Counted from the first letter of the stretch, positions 33,443-43,044 are shown. The stretch: 64,000 nt of DNA from Wenyingzhuangia heitensis (GCF_011762155.1 NZ_JAASQL010000001.1:1426001-1490000); one strand, 5' to 3'. A program made the numbers and translations. The notes: generated by a model not told the origin, from the sequence alone.

Positions 33443-33742
33443 TTATTTTAAAAGACCTAACAAACCTGTTAATTCAGTAAGGTTTAAGCTAGAGTTGTTA
33501 TTGGTGTCCAATACATTAAAGTTTTGAGAGACCTTACCAATAGCTTCAGTAGTACTAATAGCCTCATCATTATTAGTATCTAACAAACTAAAAAGAGAGG
33601 ATATTTGTTGAACGGTTGAATTAGAACTCATAGATCCTAACAATTGTGCTGCACTAGCAACATTTGATGTGTTCATTTTTTTAAGACCATCACAACTAAA
33701 CATCGTAAAAGCAACAGCTAACAATAATGTAATTTTTTTCAT
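33443..33742 (-). CDS. Small EF-hand-like lipoprotein
   Basis: A 99-residue lipoprotein (Cys17 in FTMFSCDG). The mature part contains two 12-residue EF-hand-type loops 24 residues apart: DTNNDEAISTTE (55-66) and DTNNNSSLNLTE (79-90). Each has Asp at positions 1 and Asn/Asp at 3 and 5, and Glu at position 12. The second loop has Asn at position 5. This suggests a small calcium-binding protein anchored outside the inner membrane, useful in seawater calcium. It is monocistronic and convergent with thrC. The role is unknown. Confidence 0.7.
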   Translation of the reverse strand: MKKITLLLAVAFTMFSCDGLKKMNTSNVASAAQLLGSMSSNSTVQQISSLFSLLDTNNDEAISTTEAIGKVSQNFNVLDTNNNSSLNLTELTGLLGLLK

Positions 33743-33955
33743 AAGTAAAAGTTTAATTTTTTAAAACTTTGGCTAAAGTAGTCTTCATTTCTGTTAAATA
33801 GAAGACGAATAGATAAACAACACTTATTTACCCGTTAATTAGTGTATCTAGTAGATAAGGTTGATTGTAATTTGTAAACTACTTAGTTCATGTAACTATT
33901 TAATTCAATTGTAAAAGGCATTCATAAAAGTCTTTTTTATGAATACATTATCCAT

Positions 33956-33963
33956 TAAATTTG
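33956..33963 (+). promoter_or_regulatory. Bacteroidota -7 element (TAAATTTG) for gcvT
   Basis: A perfect TAnnTTTG, 20 bases before the gcvT ATG. A 10-bp inverted repeat (33920-33944, ATTCATAAAA and TTTTATGAAT) lies just upstream, near the expected -33 region, and may be an operator. Confidence 0.5.
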
Positions 33964-33982
33964 TTCTCTCAAAAGCATTACA

Positions 33983-35065
33983 ATGAAAAACACAGCACTT
34001 ACACATATACACGAACAATTAGGAGCTAAAATGGTTCCTTTTGCAGGTTTTAATATGCCTGTACAATACGAAGGAGTAAAAGCAGAACACGAAACGGTAA
34101 GAACTGCTGTGGGAGTTTTTGATGTATCTCATATGGGAGAGTTTTTATTAGAAGGGCCTAAAGCATTGTCTTTAATTCAGAAAGTAGTTTCTAACGATGC
34201 TAGTAAATTAGCCATTGGAGATGCTCAATATGCTTGCATGCCAAATAATACAGGTGGAATTGTAGATGATTTGTTGATTTATAGAGTAAAACAAGAATTG
34301 TATTTGTTGGTTGTAAATGCCTCTAATATAGAAAAAGATTGGAATTGGATAGAGAGTCATAACGACTTAAATGTAGCTATGAAAAATCTTTCAGATGTTT
34401 ATTCTTTATTAGCTATTCAAGGACCAAAAACAACACAAGCTTTGCAAAGTTTAACTTCAGTTGACTTAACTTCTATTCCATTTTACAAATTTGTAGTGGG
34501 AGATTTTGCAGGAATTGAAAACGTAATTATTTCTGCAACAGGATATACAGGAGCTGGTGGTTTTGAAATTTACTGTAAAAATGATGAAGTTGCTCAGGTT
34601 TGGGAAAAAGTTTTTAAAGCTGGAGCTGAATTTGGAATTAAACCTATTGGATTGGCTGCCCGCGATACTTTGCGTTTAGAAATGGGATATTGCTTGTATG
34701 GTAATGATATTAACGATACTACTTCTCCTATTGAAGCTGGTTTAGGTTGGGTTACCAAGTTCAATAAAGATTTTATCAATAAAGAAAATATAGAAGCTCA
34801 AAAGAAAAATGGAGTTTCTAAAAAATTAGTTGGTTTTGAAGTAATTGATAAAGGTATTGCTAGACACGATTATCCTATTGTAGATGCTGATGGAAATGAA
34901 ATTGGAATTGTAACTTCAGGAACCATGTCTCCAACTTTAAACAAAGCCATTGGTTTGGGATACGTAAAAACAGAATTTTCTAAAGTTGGTGATGAAATTT
35001 ACATTCAAGTAAGAAAAAAACAGTTAAAAGCCAATGTAGTAAAATTACCCTTTTACAAAGGATAA
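33983..35065 (+). CDS. gcvT: Glycine cleavage system T protein (aminomethyltransferase)
   Basis: A 360-residue tetrahydrofolate-dependent aminomethyltransferase of the glycine cleavage complex. Typical segments are [61 protein letters not shown] and [18 protein letters not shown]. It releases ammonia and 5,10-methylene-THF from the aminomethyl group held on GcvH. The other gcv genes are not in this window. rmuC starts 18 bases downstream, so the two may be cotranscribed. Confidence 0.95.
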   Translation: MKNTALTHIHEQLGAKMVPFAGFNMPVQYEGVKAEHETVRTAVGVFDVSHMGEFLLEGPKALSLIQKVVSNDASKLAIGDAQYACMPNNTGGIVDDLLIYRVKQELYLLVVNASNIEKDWNWIESHNDLNVAMKNLSDVYSLLAIQGPKTTQALQSLTSVDLTSIPFYKFVVGDFAGIENVIISATGYTGAGGFEIYCKNDEVAQVWEKVFKAGAEFGIKPIGLAARDTLRLEMGYCLYGNDINDTTSPIEAGLGWVTKFNKDFINKENIEAQKKNGVSKKLVGFEVIDKGIARHDYPIVDADGNEIGIVTSGTMSPTLNKAIGLGYVKTEFSKVGDEIYIQVRKKQLKANVVKLPFYKG

Positions 35066-35083
35066 TCTAAAAAAGAATTGATT

Positions 35084-36508
35084 ATGGAAATGATTTTTAT
35101 GTTGATAAGCCTTTTAATAGGTGGAGGAATTGGTTTTGTAATAGCCAAAAAAATAACAGCTTTACAGGCAGATAAAGAAGCTACTGCTGCTAATGAACAA
35201 TTGGTTTTGTTGCAAAAAGAAAATCAATACCAGCTACAAAACGCAAAAGAGCAAATAGCGCGTTTAGATCAATTGTTAGTAGATCATAAATTAGAGGCTC
35301 AAAAACAGTTAGAAAATTCTAAAAAGGAACTAGAGGAGTTGCGTACTCAAAAAGAAACTCAAATTTTAGAAATTAATAAAGAAAAAGAAGTATTAGCTGT
35401 TACTTTAGAAAGAGCTAATGCCAAAACAGAAGAATTAACTACAGATTTACAAGAGAATAAAGCTGAAATTGAAAAACTACAAGAAAAATTTACTAAAGAG
35501 TTTGAAAACTTAGCGAATAAAATTTTAGAAGAAAAATCTAAAACATTCTCAGATCAAAATCAGAAAAACATCAATGATATTCTTAAACCTTTACAAGAGA
35601 AAATTCAATCTTTTGAAAAGAAAGTAGAGGATACGAACAAAGAGGGAATTGAAAGAAATTCTGGTTTAAGACAGCAAATAGAAAGTTTAAAAGATTTAAA
35701 CAACCGAATGAGTAAAGATGCTGAAAACTTAACCAAAGCACTAAAAGGAGATAGTAAAACCCAAGGGAATTGGGGAGAAATGATTTTAGAGCGTGTGCTT
35801 GAAAAATCAGGTTTAGAAAAAGGGAGAGAGTACGAGTTAGAAAAAAGTTTTGATACAGATGCTGAATCAAAAACCCGTTTAAGACCCGATGTTATTATTA
35901 ACCTACCAGACAATCGTAAAATGATTGTGGATTCTAAAGTAACTTTAACAGCTTACGAAAAATTAGTAGGTTCTGATGATGAAACCGAGAGAGTTCAATA
36001 TATAAAAGAACATTTATTATCATTACACAGACATATAGATCAGTTAAGTGCAAAAAAATATTCTGAATTGTATCAAATAGAATCACCAGATTTTGTGTTG
36101 ATGTTTATTCCTATAGAACCGGCTTTTGCTTTAGCACTGGAACAAGATACAGATTTGTACAACAAAGCGTTTGCTAAAAATATTGTAATTGTTACTCCAA
36201 GTACTTTATTAGCTACTTTGCGTACTATAGAAAGTATGTGGAAAAATGAGAAACAACAAAAGAACGCTTTAGAAATAGCTACCCAAGCAACAAGATTGTA
36301 CGAGCAATTTGTGTCTCTTACAGAAGAATTGATTAAATTAGGGAAACAATTAAAAACAGTTGAAGGAACCTATGACACAACAATGAAAAAGTTAACGGGT
36401 AGAGGAAACTTAATTGTAAAAGTTGAAAATTTAAAACAATTAGGAATTAAAACCAATAGTAAAGAGTTTAATCAAAAACTGTTAGAAAGAGCTTCTGAGG
36501 AATCATAG
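35084..36508 (+). CDS. rmuC: RmuC-family DNA recombination protein
   Basis: A 474-residue protein. It has an N-terminal membrane helix (about 3-23), a long coiled coil rich in Lys, Glu and Gln (about 30-230), then the RmuC nuclease-like core. The core has GNWGEMILERVLEKSGL, TRLRPDVIINLPDNRKMIVDSKVTLTAYE and FVLMFIPIEPAFALAL. In E. coli RmuC limits inversions at short inverted repeats. The ATG at 35084 is chosen over an in-frame TTG at 35078. It follows gcvT by 18 bases. Confidence 0.92.
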   Translation: MEMIFMLISLLIGGGIGFVIAKKITALQADKEATAANEQLVLLQKENQYQLQNAKEQIARLDQLLVDHKLEAQKQLENSKKELEELRTQKETQILEINKEKEVLAVTLERANAKTEELTTDLQENKAEIEKLQEKFTKEFENLANKILEEKSKTFSDQNQKNINDILKPLQEKIQSFEKKVEDTNKEGIERNSGLRQQIESLKDLNNRMSKDAENLTKALKGDSKTQGNWGEMILERVLEKSGLEKGREYELEKSFDTDAESKTRLRPDVIINLPDNRKMIVDSKVTLTAYEKLVGSDDETERVQYIKEHLLSLHRHIDQLSAKKYSELYQIESPDFVLMFIPIEPAFALALEQDTDLYNKAFAKNIVIVTPSTLLATLRTIESMWKNEKQQKNALEIATQATRLYEQFVSLTEELIKLGKQLKTVEGTYDTTMKKLTGRGNLIVKVENLKQLGIKTNSKEFNQKLLERASEES

Positions 36509-36582
36509 TAAAAACTTTTTTAAAGCCTAACAAATTGATATTAAATAAAATATAAAATGCGTTAAAAAAAGTTAATTTTTTC

Positions 36583-36614
36583 TTTTGCTATAACAGAGTT
36601 ATCCCTTATATTTG
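36583..36614 (+). promoter_or_regulatory. Consensus promoter of the tRNA cluster
   Basis: TTTTG ending at 36587, a 19-nt spacer, then TATATTTG at 36607-36614, about 10 bases before tRNA-Met. This is a full match to the Bacteroidota -33/-7 consensus and is the same as the tRNA-Gln promoter at 53223-53254. Confidence 0.8.
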
Positions 36615-36624
36615 CATCCGCAAT

Positions 36625-36698
36625 GGCGAGGTAGCTCAGTTGGTTAGAGCGTCGGATTCATAACCCGGAGGTCACGAGTTCAACTCTCGTTCTCGCTA
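36625..36698 (+). tRNA. tRNA-Met (anticodon CAT), elongator type
   Basis: A 74-nt cloverleaf with acceptor GGCGAGG, D arm GCTC...GAGC, anticodon loop TTCATAA and T loop TTCAACT. The acceptor ends in G-T wobble pairs, and discriminator A is at 36698. It lacks the three G-C pairs of an initiator anticodon stem, so it is an elongator. First gene of a five-tRNA cluster. Confidence 0.92.
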
Positions 36699-36736
36699 CA
36701 AGTTCTTTTATAAGATGATTACCAAATAAAAAATAA

Positions 36737-36809
36737 GCGAAAGTAGCTCAGTTGGTAGAGCGTCAGCCTTCCAAGCTGAATGTCGCCGGTTCGAACCCGG
36801 TCTTTCGCT
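36737..36809 (+). tRNA. tRNA-Gly (anticodon TCC), copy 1
   Basis: A 73-nt cloverleaf with acceptor GCGAAAG / CTTTCGC, anticodon arm TCAGC-CTTCCAA-GCTGA and T arm GCCGG-TTCGAAC-CCGGT. The sequence is identical to the next two copies. Confidence 0.96.
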
Positions 36810-36846
36810 CTAAGTTTTTTATCTAAATTAAATATATTTTAATTAT

Positions 36847-36919
36847 GCGAAAGTAGCTCAGTTGGTAGAGCGTCAGCCTTCCAAGCTGAATGTCGCCGGT
36901 TCGAACCCGGTCTTTCGCT
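36847..36919 (+). tRNA. tRNA-Gly (anticodon TCC), copy 2
   Basis: Identical over 73 nt to copies 1 and 3, with a 37-nt spacer whose sequence resembles the following spacer, which indicates tandem duplication. Confidence 0.96.
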
Positions 36920-36952
36920 CTAAGTTTATACTTATTAAATATATTTAATTAT

Positions 36953-37025
36953 GCGAAAGTAGCTCAGTTGGTAGAGCGTCAGCCTTCCAAGCTGAATGTC
37001 GCCGGTTCGAACCCGGTCTTTCGCT
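36953..37025 (+). tRNA. tRNA-Gly (anticodon TCC), copy 3
   Basis: Identical over 73 nt to copies 1 and 2. A terminator follows six bases later. Confidence 0.96.
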
Positions 37026-37030
37026 CTACG

Positions 37031-37057
37031 AACACCATTTATTTGGTGTTTTTTTTT
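37031..37057 (+). terminator. Intrinsic terminator inside the tRNA cluster
   Basis: A 7-bp stem AACACCA / TGGTGTT and a T run, between tRNA-Gly copy 3 and tRNA-Pro. It may be a partial read-through terminator, since tRNA-Pro follows only 12 bases later. Confidence 0.6.
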
Positions 37058-37068
37058 AGATGACTATT

Positions 37069-37143
37069 CGGGGTGTAGCGTAGCCCGGTCATCGCGCCTC
37101 GTTTGGGACGAGGAGGTCGCAGGTTCGAATCCTGCCACCCCGA
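37069..37143 (+). tRNA. tRNA-Pro (anticodon TGG)
   Basis: A 75-nt cloverleaf with acceptor CGGGGTG / CACCCCG, anticodon arm CCTCG-TTTGGGA-CGAGG and T arm GCAGG-TTCGAAT-CCTGC; discriminator A. Confidence 0.96.
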
Positions 37144-37144
37144 C

Positions 37145-37183
37145 AAAAGCCAGTAAACAATTTGTTTACTGGCTTTTTTTTAC
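37145..37183 (+). terminator. Intrinsic terminator after tRNA-Pro
   Basis: A long stem AAAAGCCAGTAAACAA pairing with TTGTTTACTGGCTTTT and a T run directly after the tRNA. Beyond it, 37184-37349 holds only the upstream region of the next gene. Confidence 0.85.
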
Positions 37184-37349
37184 TCTTTACTTAACACTTG
37201 TTCTTAAATTGTCTAGTTATATAATAGTTTAATTGTTTTTATTCAAATAATCATCATTAAGCTTAAAAAACATATGTTCTATTCTTTTAATCTTATGTTT
37301 TTAGGTGAAAACGAATTAGTTATAACTTTAGTTTTCTAAACAATTAACT

Positions 37350-39185
37350 ATGACAAATAAAACTACCTACATTTTTTTAGCTACGTTGATTTTCTTTACA
37401 GGAATCATAAAAACGGCTGCTCAAAGTGATATAAAATACGGAAACGACTATATAGTATTTGAAGCCGAAGACACGAATTTAAACAGCAATTGGACGATTA
37501 GGACTCCAACAGATCCAGACTATTTAAAATATTTAACGAACCTAGGTTCATCACCTGCTCCTGTTAATGATACTTACTTAGAATACACGGGACCTTGGCA
37601 GGGTGAAGGTACTGAGTTGACTTATGTTTTTACGGCTCCTAAAACAGGAACGTATCAACTGGCAATGCGTATGCATTCTCCGTTAAGAGATGGAGAGTTG
37701 GCTGATCAGAGAAATGATTTTTATATAAAAATGGAAGGAAACTTTACTAGTGGTTCTTCTAAGCATTCAGAGTCTGATTTAAGAACTTTTCATAAAATGT
37801 TTGGTAGAGGAGCTAACAAGTGGGGGACTTGTATCAACTTAGAACACAATGGAAATAATGGTGCTTTTTACAATTTAACAGAAGGAGAGTCTTATTCGTT
37901 TTATTTAAAAGGAAGATCATCAACCACAGTAGTTGATTATATAACTTTTTATGATACCAATTATTTAGCTCATGATATTAGTAATCAAGGGCCCGATTTG
38001 GCTTTACAGTTGCCAGAAGAAATAAGACCTTATGTGGCTCCTACAGCTATTAATTTTGTAAATAATATCACTAAAATTAGAGTAAATACATCTTTAGATT
38101 TAGGAATAAAAACGACTCCAACAAATGGCAATCCTTCGGTGGTATGGAGTTCTAGTAATACTAGTATCATTGCTGTTAATCAAACAGGAACAATTACAGC
38201 TCTAGGTAATATTGGAGATAAAGCAATTATTACAGCAACAAGTACTATTGATAATAGTATTATAGTTGCAAATGAAATAGAAGTGATTACGTTTTATACA
38301 ATTCCAGTTACAGGTATTACAATCAGTCCTGATAAAACTGTAGTTATAGAAAGTTCTACAGAACAGTTAATGGCAACTGTAAATCCTATTGATGCAGATG
38401 ATAAAACAGTTACATGGACAAGTAGTAATGAAACAATAGCAACAGTAGCTACTGATGGTACTGTAACAGGAATAAGTAATGGTGTTGTAATAATTAGAGC
38501 AACATCTAATGAAAATGCTACTGTTTTTGATGAAGCAGAAGTGGAAATAGGTCAGTTTTTTGCACAATCTATTAGTTTTGATGATAATAGTAAATACACA
38601 TCAACCAATTATTATAACAACGGAAATATGGAGGTTTCCTTTAATTATCATGCAGGATCTTTAGAAACTATAAAAAGTCTTAAATTGTATTTAAGAGAGG
38701 TTGATAGTAGTTGGAAGGTAGTAAAAGATATAGTACTTGATTTAACAGACTCGCTAAGTGAAAATAACGGAAGTTATACTGCTAATATTTCTTTAACAGG
38801 TATTACTCCAACAGCAAATTTAACAGAAGGAAATTTTTATTACCTTTTTATAAAAAATGAAAACACTAGTGGTGGTAATGTTACCAAAGGTATACGAGAT
38901 ATTATTGTTTTAGATGAATCTGAATTATCTACAGATGAACATTTTTTTAATAAAAACTTTACCATTTATCCTATACCCGCAGATGATTATTTTATTATTG
39001 AGTCAAAGACAAGTATTGCTGAAATGAATGTAGATTTATATACAATAACAGGAAGAGTGGTTTATACGAACTTCTTTACATTAACGACTAATAGAATAGA
39101 TACTTCTCTTTTAAATCCGGGTATTTATATTCTTAAAATAAAATCTAAAGGATTGGTTGTTAGTAAAAGAATACTTGTTAAATAA
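37350..39185 (+). CDS. Secreted T9SS cargo protein with CBM-like, Big_2 and sorting domains
   Basis: A 611-residue secreted protein. It has a signal peptide to about residue 25 (KTAAQ), then a roughly 190-residue beta-rich region reading like a carbohydrate-binding module (DYIVFEAEDTNLNSNW, YLEYTGPWQGEG, GTYQLAMRMHSP, DYITFYDTN). Two bacterial Ig-like group 2 repeats follow (about 228-312 and 315-400; the second has VWSSSN and VTWTSSN-type cores). A further beta domain comes next, then a C-terminal type A sorting domain (FTIYPIPADDYFIIES to GIYILKIKSKGLVVSKRILVK). It should be exported by the type IX system and attached or released at the surface. No catalytic motif is seen. Confidence 0.75.
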   Translation: MTNKTTYIFLATLIFFTGIIKTAAQSDIKYGNDYIVFEAEDTNLNSNWTIRTPTDPDYLKYLTNLGSSPAPVNDTYLEYTGPWQGEGTELTYVFTAPKTGTYQLAMRMHSPLRDGELADQRNDFYIKMEGNFTSGSSKHSESDLRTFHKMFGRGANKWGTCINLEHNGNNGAFYNLTEGESYSFYLKGRSSTTVVDYITFYDTNYLAHDISNQGPDLALQLPEEIRPYVAPTAINFVNNITKIRVNTSLDLGIKTTPTNGNPSVVWSSSNTSIIAVNQTGTITALGNIGDKAIITATSTIDNSIIVANEIEVITFYTIPVTGITISPDKTVVIESSTEQLMATVNPIDADDKTVTWTSSNETIATVATDGTVTGISNGVVIIRATSNENATVFDEAEVEIGQFFAQSISFDDNSKYTSTNYYNNGNMEVSFNYHAGSLETIKSLKLYLREVDSSWKVVKDIVLDLTDSLSENNGSYTANISLTGITPTANLTEGNFYYLFIKNENTSGGNVTKGIRDIIVLDESELSTDEHFFNKNFTIYPIPADDYFIIESKTSIAEMNVDLYTITGRVVYTNFFTLTTNRIDTSLLNPGIYILKIKSKGLVVSKRILVK

Positions 39186-39205
39186 GTGGTTCTAAAACAA
39201 CAAAG

Positions 39206-39237
39206 AATGCCAAGTATTTATACTTGGCATTTTTTTG
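39206..39237 (+). terminator. Intrinsic terminator after the T9SS cargo gene
   Basis: An 11-bp stem AATGCCAAGTA / TACTTGGCATT with a T run, placed between convergent genes. Confidence 0.8.
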
Positions 39238-39243
39238 TTTTCT

Positions 39244-41583
39244 TTATTTATGATTTTTTTTGCTTTTCTTAGCCATATTTCTTTCAAATGTAAGTAACAA
39301 AGATGGTAAAATAATCAAGTTAGATATCATAGCAAATAATAAGGTGATAGAAACAAGTCCACCTAAAGCTTTGGTTCCTCCAAAACTAGAAATAACAAAG
39401 ACTAAGAAACCAAAGAACAATACAATTGAGGTGTAAAACATACTGATTCCTGTTTCTTTTAAAGCTTTGTATACAGACTTTCTAATTTTTCCGTTACTGG
39501 CTAATAATTCTTGTCTATATTTTGCTAAAAAGTGGATGGTATCATCAACAGAAATACCAAATGCTATGCTAAACACAAGTATGGTTGATGGTTTTAAAGG
39601 AATCCCTAAATATCCCATTAAACCTGCTGTTAATAGCAAAGGAAATAAGTTTGGAACTAAGGAAATTAGTACCATTTTGTAATCTTTAAAAAGAGATCCA
39701 ATAAATAGTGAAATTAATAGAATAGCCAAGCCTAAAGAGATGGTTAAATTATTAATTAAATAATTAGTTCCTTTTACAAAGACCAAAGCCTTACCTGTCA
39801 TACTAACCGTGTATCTTTCTGTAGGAAAATGATCGTCAATAATTAATTGTAGTCTATTTAAAATTTGCTCCATACGCTCTGTACCAATATCCTTCATAAA
39901 GGTGGTGATACGAGCATATTGTCCTTTTTTATCTACCATATTATCTAAAGCGTTTGTGTTACCGCCAGAGTTTTGTGCATAACTTAAAATAAAGTTTTGT
40001 TCTTGTGAAGTAGGCAAGGAGTAAAAATCTGCATTTCCATTGTAAAATGCTTGCTTGGAGTATTTTACTAAATTGTTAATTGAAATAGGTTTAGAGAGTT
40101 CAGGAATTTTTAAAATTTCTTCTTCCATTCTTTCAATACGTTTTAGGGTACTTAATTTCATGACCCCTTTTTCTTTTTTGGTATCTATTAATATTTCTAA
40201 AGGTAAAATTCCTCCAAACTCTTTTTCAAAGAAAATAATGTCTTTATAAAATTGAGTTTTTTTAGACATATCTTCAATCAAACTACCTGATACTTTTATT
40301 TGATCTGCTCCAATTAAAGCAACAATAGCTAAAATAAAGGTTGCTAAATATACGTAAGGTTTTTTGTGACGTACAATTTGCATCATTCCGTTAATAATAT
40401 TGTCTGCCCACTTTTTTTCTAAATGCTTTAAATGCTTTGCTTTTGGCAAAGGCATAAAACTATATAAAATAGGAATTAGGCAAATAGAAAGAATAAAAAT
40501 TCCTAAAATATTAATGGCCGCAATTACTCCAAATTCTTTTAAAATTTGACTTTTGGTAAAAATAAAAGTGGCAAAACCAGCAGCAGTAGTTACGTTGGTC
40601 ATTAATGTTGCATTTCCAACTTTAGTTATAACTCTCTGTAAAGATTTTGCTTTGTTACCGTGTTTGTGTACCTCTTGTTGGTATTTATGAATTAGAAAAA
40701 TAGCATTAGGTACTCCAATAACAATAATTAGTGGTGGAATTAAAGCGGTTAAAATAGAGATTCTGTAATCAAACAATCCAATAGTACCAAATGACCAAAC
40801 AACACCTACAATTACAACAGATAGAGTAATTAAGGTGGCTCTAAATGATCTGAAAAATAAAAAGAAAATTAACCCTGTAACTCCTAAACCTAGTACCACA
40901 AACATTCCCATTTCTGATTTTACGCTAGCAGCATTCATACTTCTAACGTAAGGCATTCCTGAAACTCTAACTTGTAAGTTATTGTCTTTGTTAAATTTTG
41001 TTATTAATGGATTAAAAGTATTTTTGATAAAATCTGAACGTACTTTGGTGTTTACAACTTCTTTGTCTATATAAATAATTGTCTGTACCGTACCCGTCTT
41101 TTTATTGAATAATAAATTGTCATAAAAAGGTAAATCACTAAAAATATGTAATTTAATACTATCTATTTCTTTTTGATTGAATTGTTTTTTACTAAATAAA
41201 GGTTGTAATTCAAAACGTTTTTTTTCTTGATTCTTTTTTAATTCTTTTATGTTGCTAAAAGAAATAACACCTTCTATCTCTGTTTTAAAATTAGAAATGT
41301 CATCAGCTAGTTTTAGCCAATTGTTAAATTTAGAAACGTTGTTAAATAGGGTACTATCTTTTACCGCTAAAACAACAATGTTTCCTTCTTCTCCAAAAAT
41401 GTCTAAAAATTGATTGTATTGTACGTTAACAGGATTGTCTTCCGGTAGTAAATTTGCTTCTGTATAAGAAAATTGTACATTTTTAAATTGCAGTGCTAAC
41501 AAACAGGTGATTACTGCAATAAAAATAAGAGTAGCTACTCTATGAGTAAGTATGGTTCTAGCAAGATTGTTCCAAAAATTCAT
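39244..41583 (-). CDS. RND/MMPL-family transporter
   Basis: A 779-residue inner-membrane protein with the duplicated RND layout. Helix 1 (about 12-32) is followed by a large periplasmic loop, then five helices (about 215-380). A second loop and a second helix bundle (about 610-760) follow. Each bundle carries a GxxxD-like motif, the second being VFSIAFGISVDDTIHFLAKYR, typical of MMPL/hopanoid or sterol-type exporters. It likely moves lipids or hydrophobic molecules using proton flow. ATG 41583 is chosen over an in-frame TTG at 41598. It is a single gene convergent with the T9SS cargo gene. Confidence 0.85.
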   Translation of the reverse strand: MNFWNNLARTILTHRVATLIFIAVITCLLALQFKNVQFSYTEANLLPEDNPVNVQYNQFLDIFGEEGNIVVLAVKDSTLFNNVSKFNNWLKLADDISNFKTEIEGVISFSNIKELKKNQEKKRFELQPLFSKKQFNQKEIDSIKLHIFSDLPFYDNLLFNKKTGTVQTIIYIDKEVVNTKVRSDFIKNTFNPLITKFNKDNNLQVRVSGMPYVRSMNAASVKSEMGMFVVLGLGVTGLIFFLFFRSFRATLITLSVVIVGVVWSFGTIGLFDYRISILTALIPPLIIVIGVPNAIFLIHKYQQEVHKHGNKAKSLQRVITKVGNATLMTNVTTAAGFATFIFTKSQILKEFGVIAAINILGIFILSICLIPILYSFMPLPKAKHLKHLEKKWADNIINGMMQIVRHKKPYVYLATFILAIVALIGADQIKVSGSLIEDMSKKTQFYKDIIFFEKEFGGILPLEILIDTKKEKGVMKLSTLKRIERMEEEILKIPELSKPISINNLVKYSKQAFYNGNADFYSLPTSQEQNFILSYAQNSGGNTNALDNMVDKKGQYARITTFMKDIGTERMEQILNRLQLIIDDHFPTERYTVSMTGKALVFVKGTNYLINNLTISLGLAILLISLFIGSLFKDYKMVLISLVPNLFPLLLTAGLMGYLGIPLKPSTILVFSIAFGISVDDTIHFLAKYRQELLASNGKIRKSVYKALKETGISMFYTSIVLFFGFLVFVISSFGGTKALGGLVSITLLFAMISNLIILPSLLLTFERNMAKKSKKNHK

Positions 41584-41616
41584 GCAAAAGGGGATCAAAA
41601 AAATAGTAGTTAATAT

Positions 41617-41661
41617 AAAAGCTATCTAATGTAGCAATAAACGACTTTATTAGATAGCTTT
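41617..41661 (-). terminator. Probable terminator after frr
   Basis: A 13-bp stem AAAGCTATCTAAT / ATTAGATAGCTTT with a long loop lies just beyond the frr stop on the minus strand. The T tract is short. Confidence 0.55.
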
Positions 41662-41685
41662 AAGTAAGTTTTATAATGATTGAAA

Positions 41686-42240
41686 TTAAACTTTCATTAT
41701 TTCGGCATCTTTAACACCATATAATTCATCAACTTTTTTAATGAATTTGTCTGTTAAATTCTGAATATCATCTTCCGCTACTTTCTTTTCATCATCAGAT
41801 ACTTCTACTTTTTTAATATCATTATTAGCATCTCTACGAATGTTACGGATACTAATTTTAGCATGCTCTGCTTCTGATTTTGCTGTTTTAGAAAGTTCTT
41901 TACGTCGTTCTTCAGTAAGTGCAGGAACATTAATAATAATGTTTTCTCCGTTATTCATAGGATTAAATCCTAAGTTAGAAAGTAAAATACCTTTTTCAAT
42001 TTCAGGAATCATTGCTTTTTCCCAAGGTTGTACGGTAATGGTTTGTGCATCTGGAGTACTTATGTTAGCTACTTGGCTTAATGGTGTTTTAGAACCATAA
42101 TAATCTACCATTACGCTTCCTAACATTGCTGGACTTGCTTTACCAGCTCTAATGTTTCCAAACTCTTTTACTAAATGTGCAATGGCATCATCCATTCCTT
42201 CTTTAGCTGTGTCAATAATAAATGTAACTTCTTCGTTCAT
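41686..42240 (-). CDS. frr: Ribosome recycling factor
   Basis: A 184-residue cytosolic protein that, with EF-G, splits post-termination ribosomes. Matches are LVKEFGNIRAGKASPAMLGSVMVDYYG, TPLSQVANISTPDAQTI, QPWEKAMIPEIEKGI, NDGEN-type LNPMNNGENIIINVPALTEERRKEL and a C-terminal helix ending in VDELYGVKDAEIMKV. It starts eight bases after pyrH and is the last gene of the conserved translation block. Confidence 0.97.
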   Translation of the reverse strand: MNEEVTFIIDTAKEGMDDAIAHLVKEFGNIRAGKASPAMLGSVMVDYYGSKTPLSQVANISTPDAQTITVQPWEKAMIPEIEKGILLSNLGFNPMNNGENIIINVPALTEERRKELSKTAKSEAEHAKISIRNIRRDANNDIKKVEVSDDEKKVAEDDIQNLTDKFIKKVDELYGVKDAEIMKV

Positions 42241-42248
42241 CTTATGTA

Positions 42249-42959
42249 TTATTTATCTGTAACTATTGTACCAATATTTTCACCTTCAATTAATTTCTGT
42301 AGGTTTCCTTTTGTATTCATATCAAATACTAATATAGGTAAACTATTTTCTTCACTTAATGTAAATGCTGTAGAGTCCATCACTTTTAAACCTTTGTCTA
42401 ATACATCTCTATAAGAGATAGAGTCAAATTTAGTTGCATCTGGATCTTTTTCTGGATCTGCTGTGTAAATACCATCTACACGTGTTCCTTTTAGAATAAC
42501 ATCAGCCTGAATTTCTATAGCTCTTAACACAGATGCTGTATCTGTAGTAAAATAAGGATTTCCGGTTCCTGCTCCAAAAATAACTACACGTCCTTTTTCT
42601 AAGTGCCTAACCGCTCTTCTTTTTATAAAAGGTTCTGCAATTTCTTCCATTTTAATAGCTGTAAGTAATCTCGTTTTAACTCCAACAGCTTCTATAGCGC
42701 TTTGTAAAGCCATACCGTTAATACAAGTTGCCAACATTCCCATGTAGTCTCCTTGTACTCTGTCCATACCTTGAGCAGCTCCAGAAACACCTCTAAAAAT
42801 ATTACCACCTCCAATAACAATTGCTATTTCTAAACCAGTATCTACGGCTGCTTTAATTTCTTGTGCATATTCTGCCAATCTTTTTGGGTCTATACCATAC
42901 TGGTTGTTTCCCATTAAAGCTTCTCCACTTAATTTTAATAGTATTCTTTTGTATTGCAT
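42249..42959 (-). CDS. pyrH: UMP kinase
   Basis: A 236-residue amino-acid-kinase-fold UMP kinase, which makes UDP from UMP. Motifs are [68 protein letters not shown] and [19 protein letters not shown]. It is followed after eight bases by frr. A perfect -7 element lies 20 bases upstream. Confidence 0.97.
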   Translation of the reverse strand: MQYKRILLKLSGEALMGNNQYGIDPKRLAEYAQEIKAAVDTGLEIAIVIGGGNIFRGVSGAAQGMDRVQGDYMGMLATCINGMALQSAIEAVGVKTRLLTAIKMEEIAEPFIKRRAVRHLEKGRVVIFGAGTGNPYFTTDTASVLRAIEIQADVILKGTRVDGIYTADPEKDPDATKFDSISYRDVLDKGLKVMDSTAFTLSEENSLPILVFDMNTKGNLQKLIEGENIGTIVTDK

Positions 42960-42978
42960 GATTGTTATTTAAGTAGTG

Positions 42979-42986
42979 CAAATATA
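42979..42986 (-). promoter_or_regulatory. Bacteroidota -7 element (TATATTTG) for pyrH-frr
   Basis: The minus strand has a perfect TAnnTTTG 20 bases upstream of the pyrH ATG. With the terminator at 43045-43072 it makes pyrH-frr a separate transcript from tsf. Confidence 0.55.
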
Positions 42987-43044
42987 AAATTTTAGATGAA
43001 TATTTACAGATTGATGTATTGGTTTATTGATTTAATTACATAAA

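Noticed and set aside
33743-33982. Glycine riboswitch upstream of gcvT
   Set aside because: The 240-bp region shows a promoter and a simple inverted repeat but none of the paired glycine-aptamer cores.
36996-37232. Open frame across the tRNA-Gly/tRNA-Pro region
   Set aside because: It runs through two tRNA genes and two terminators and has no protein-like composition.
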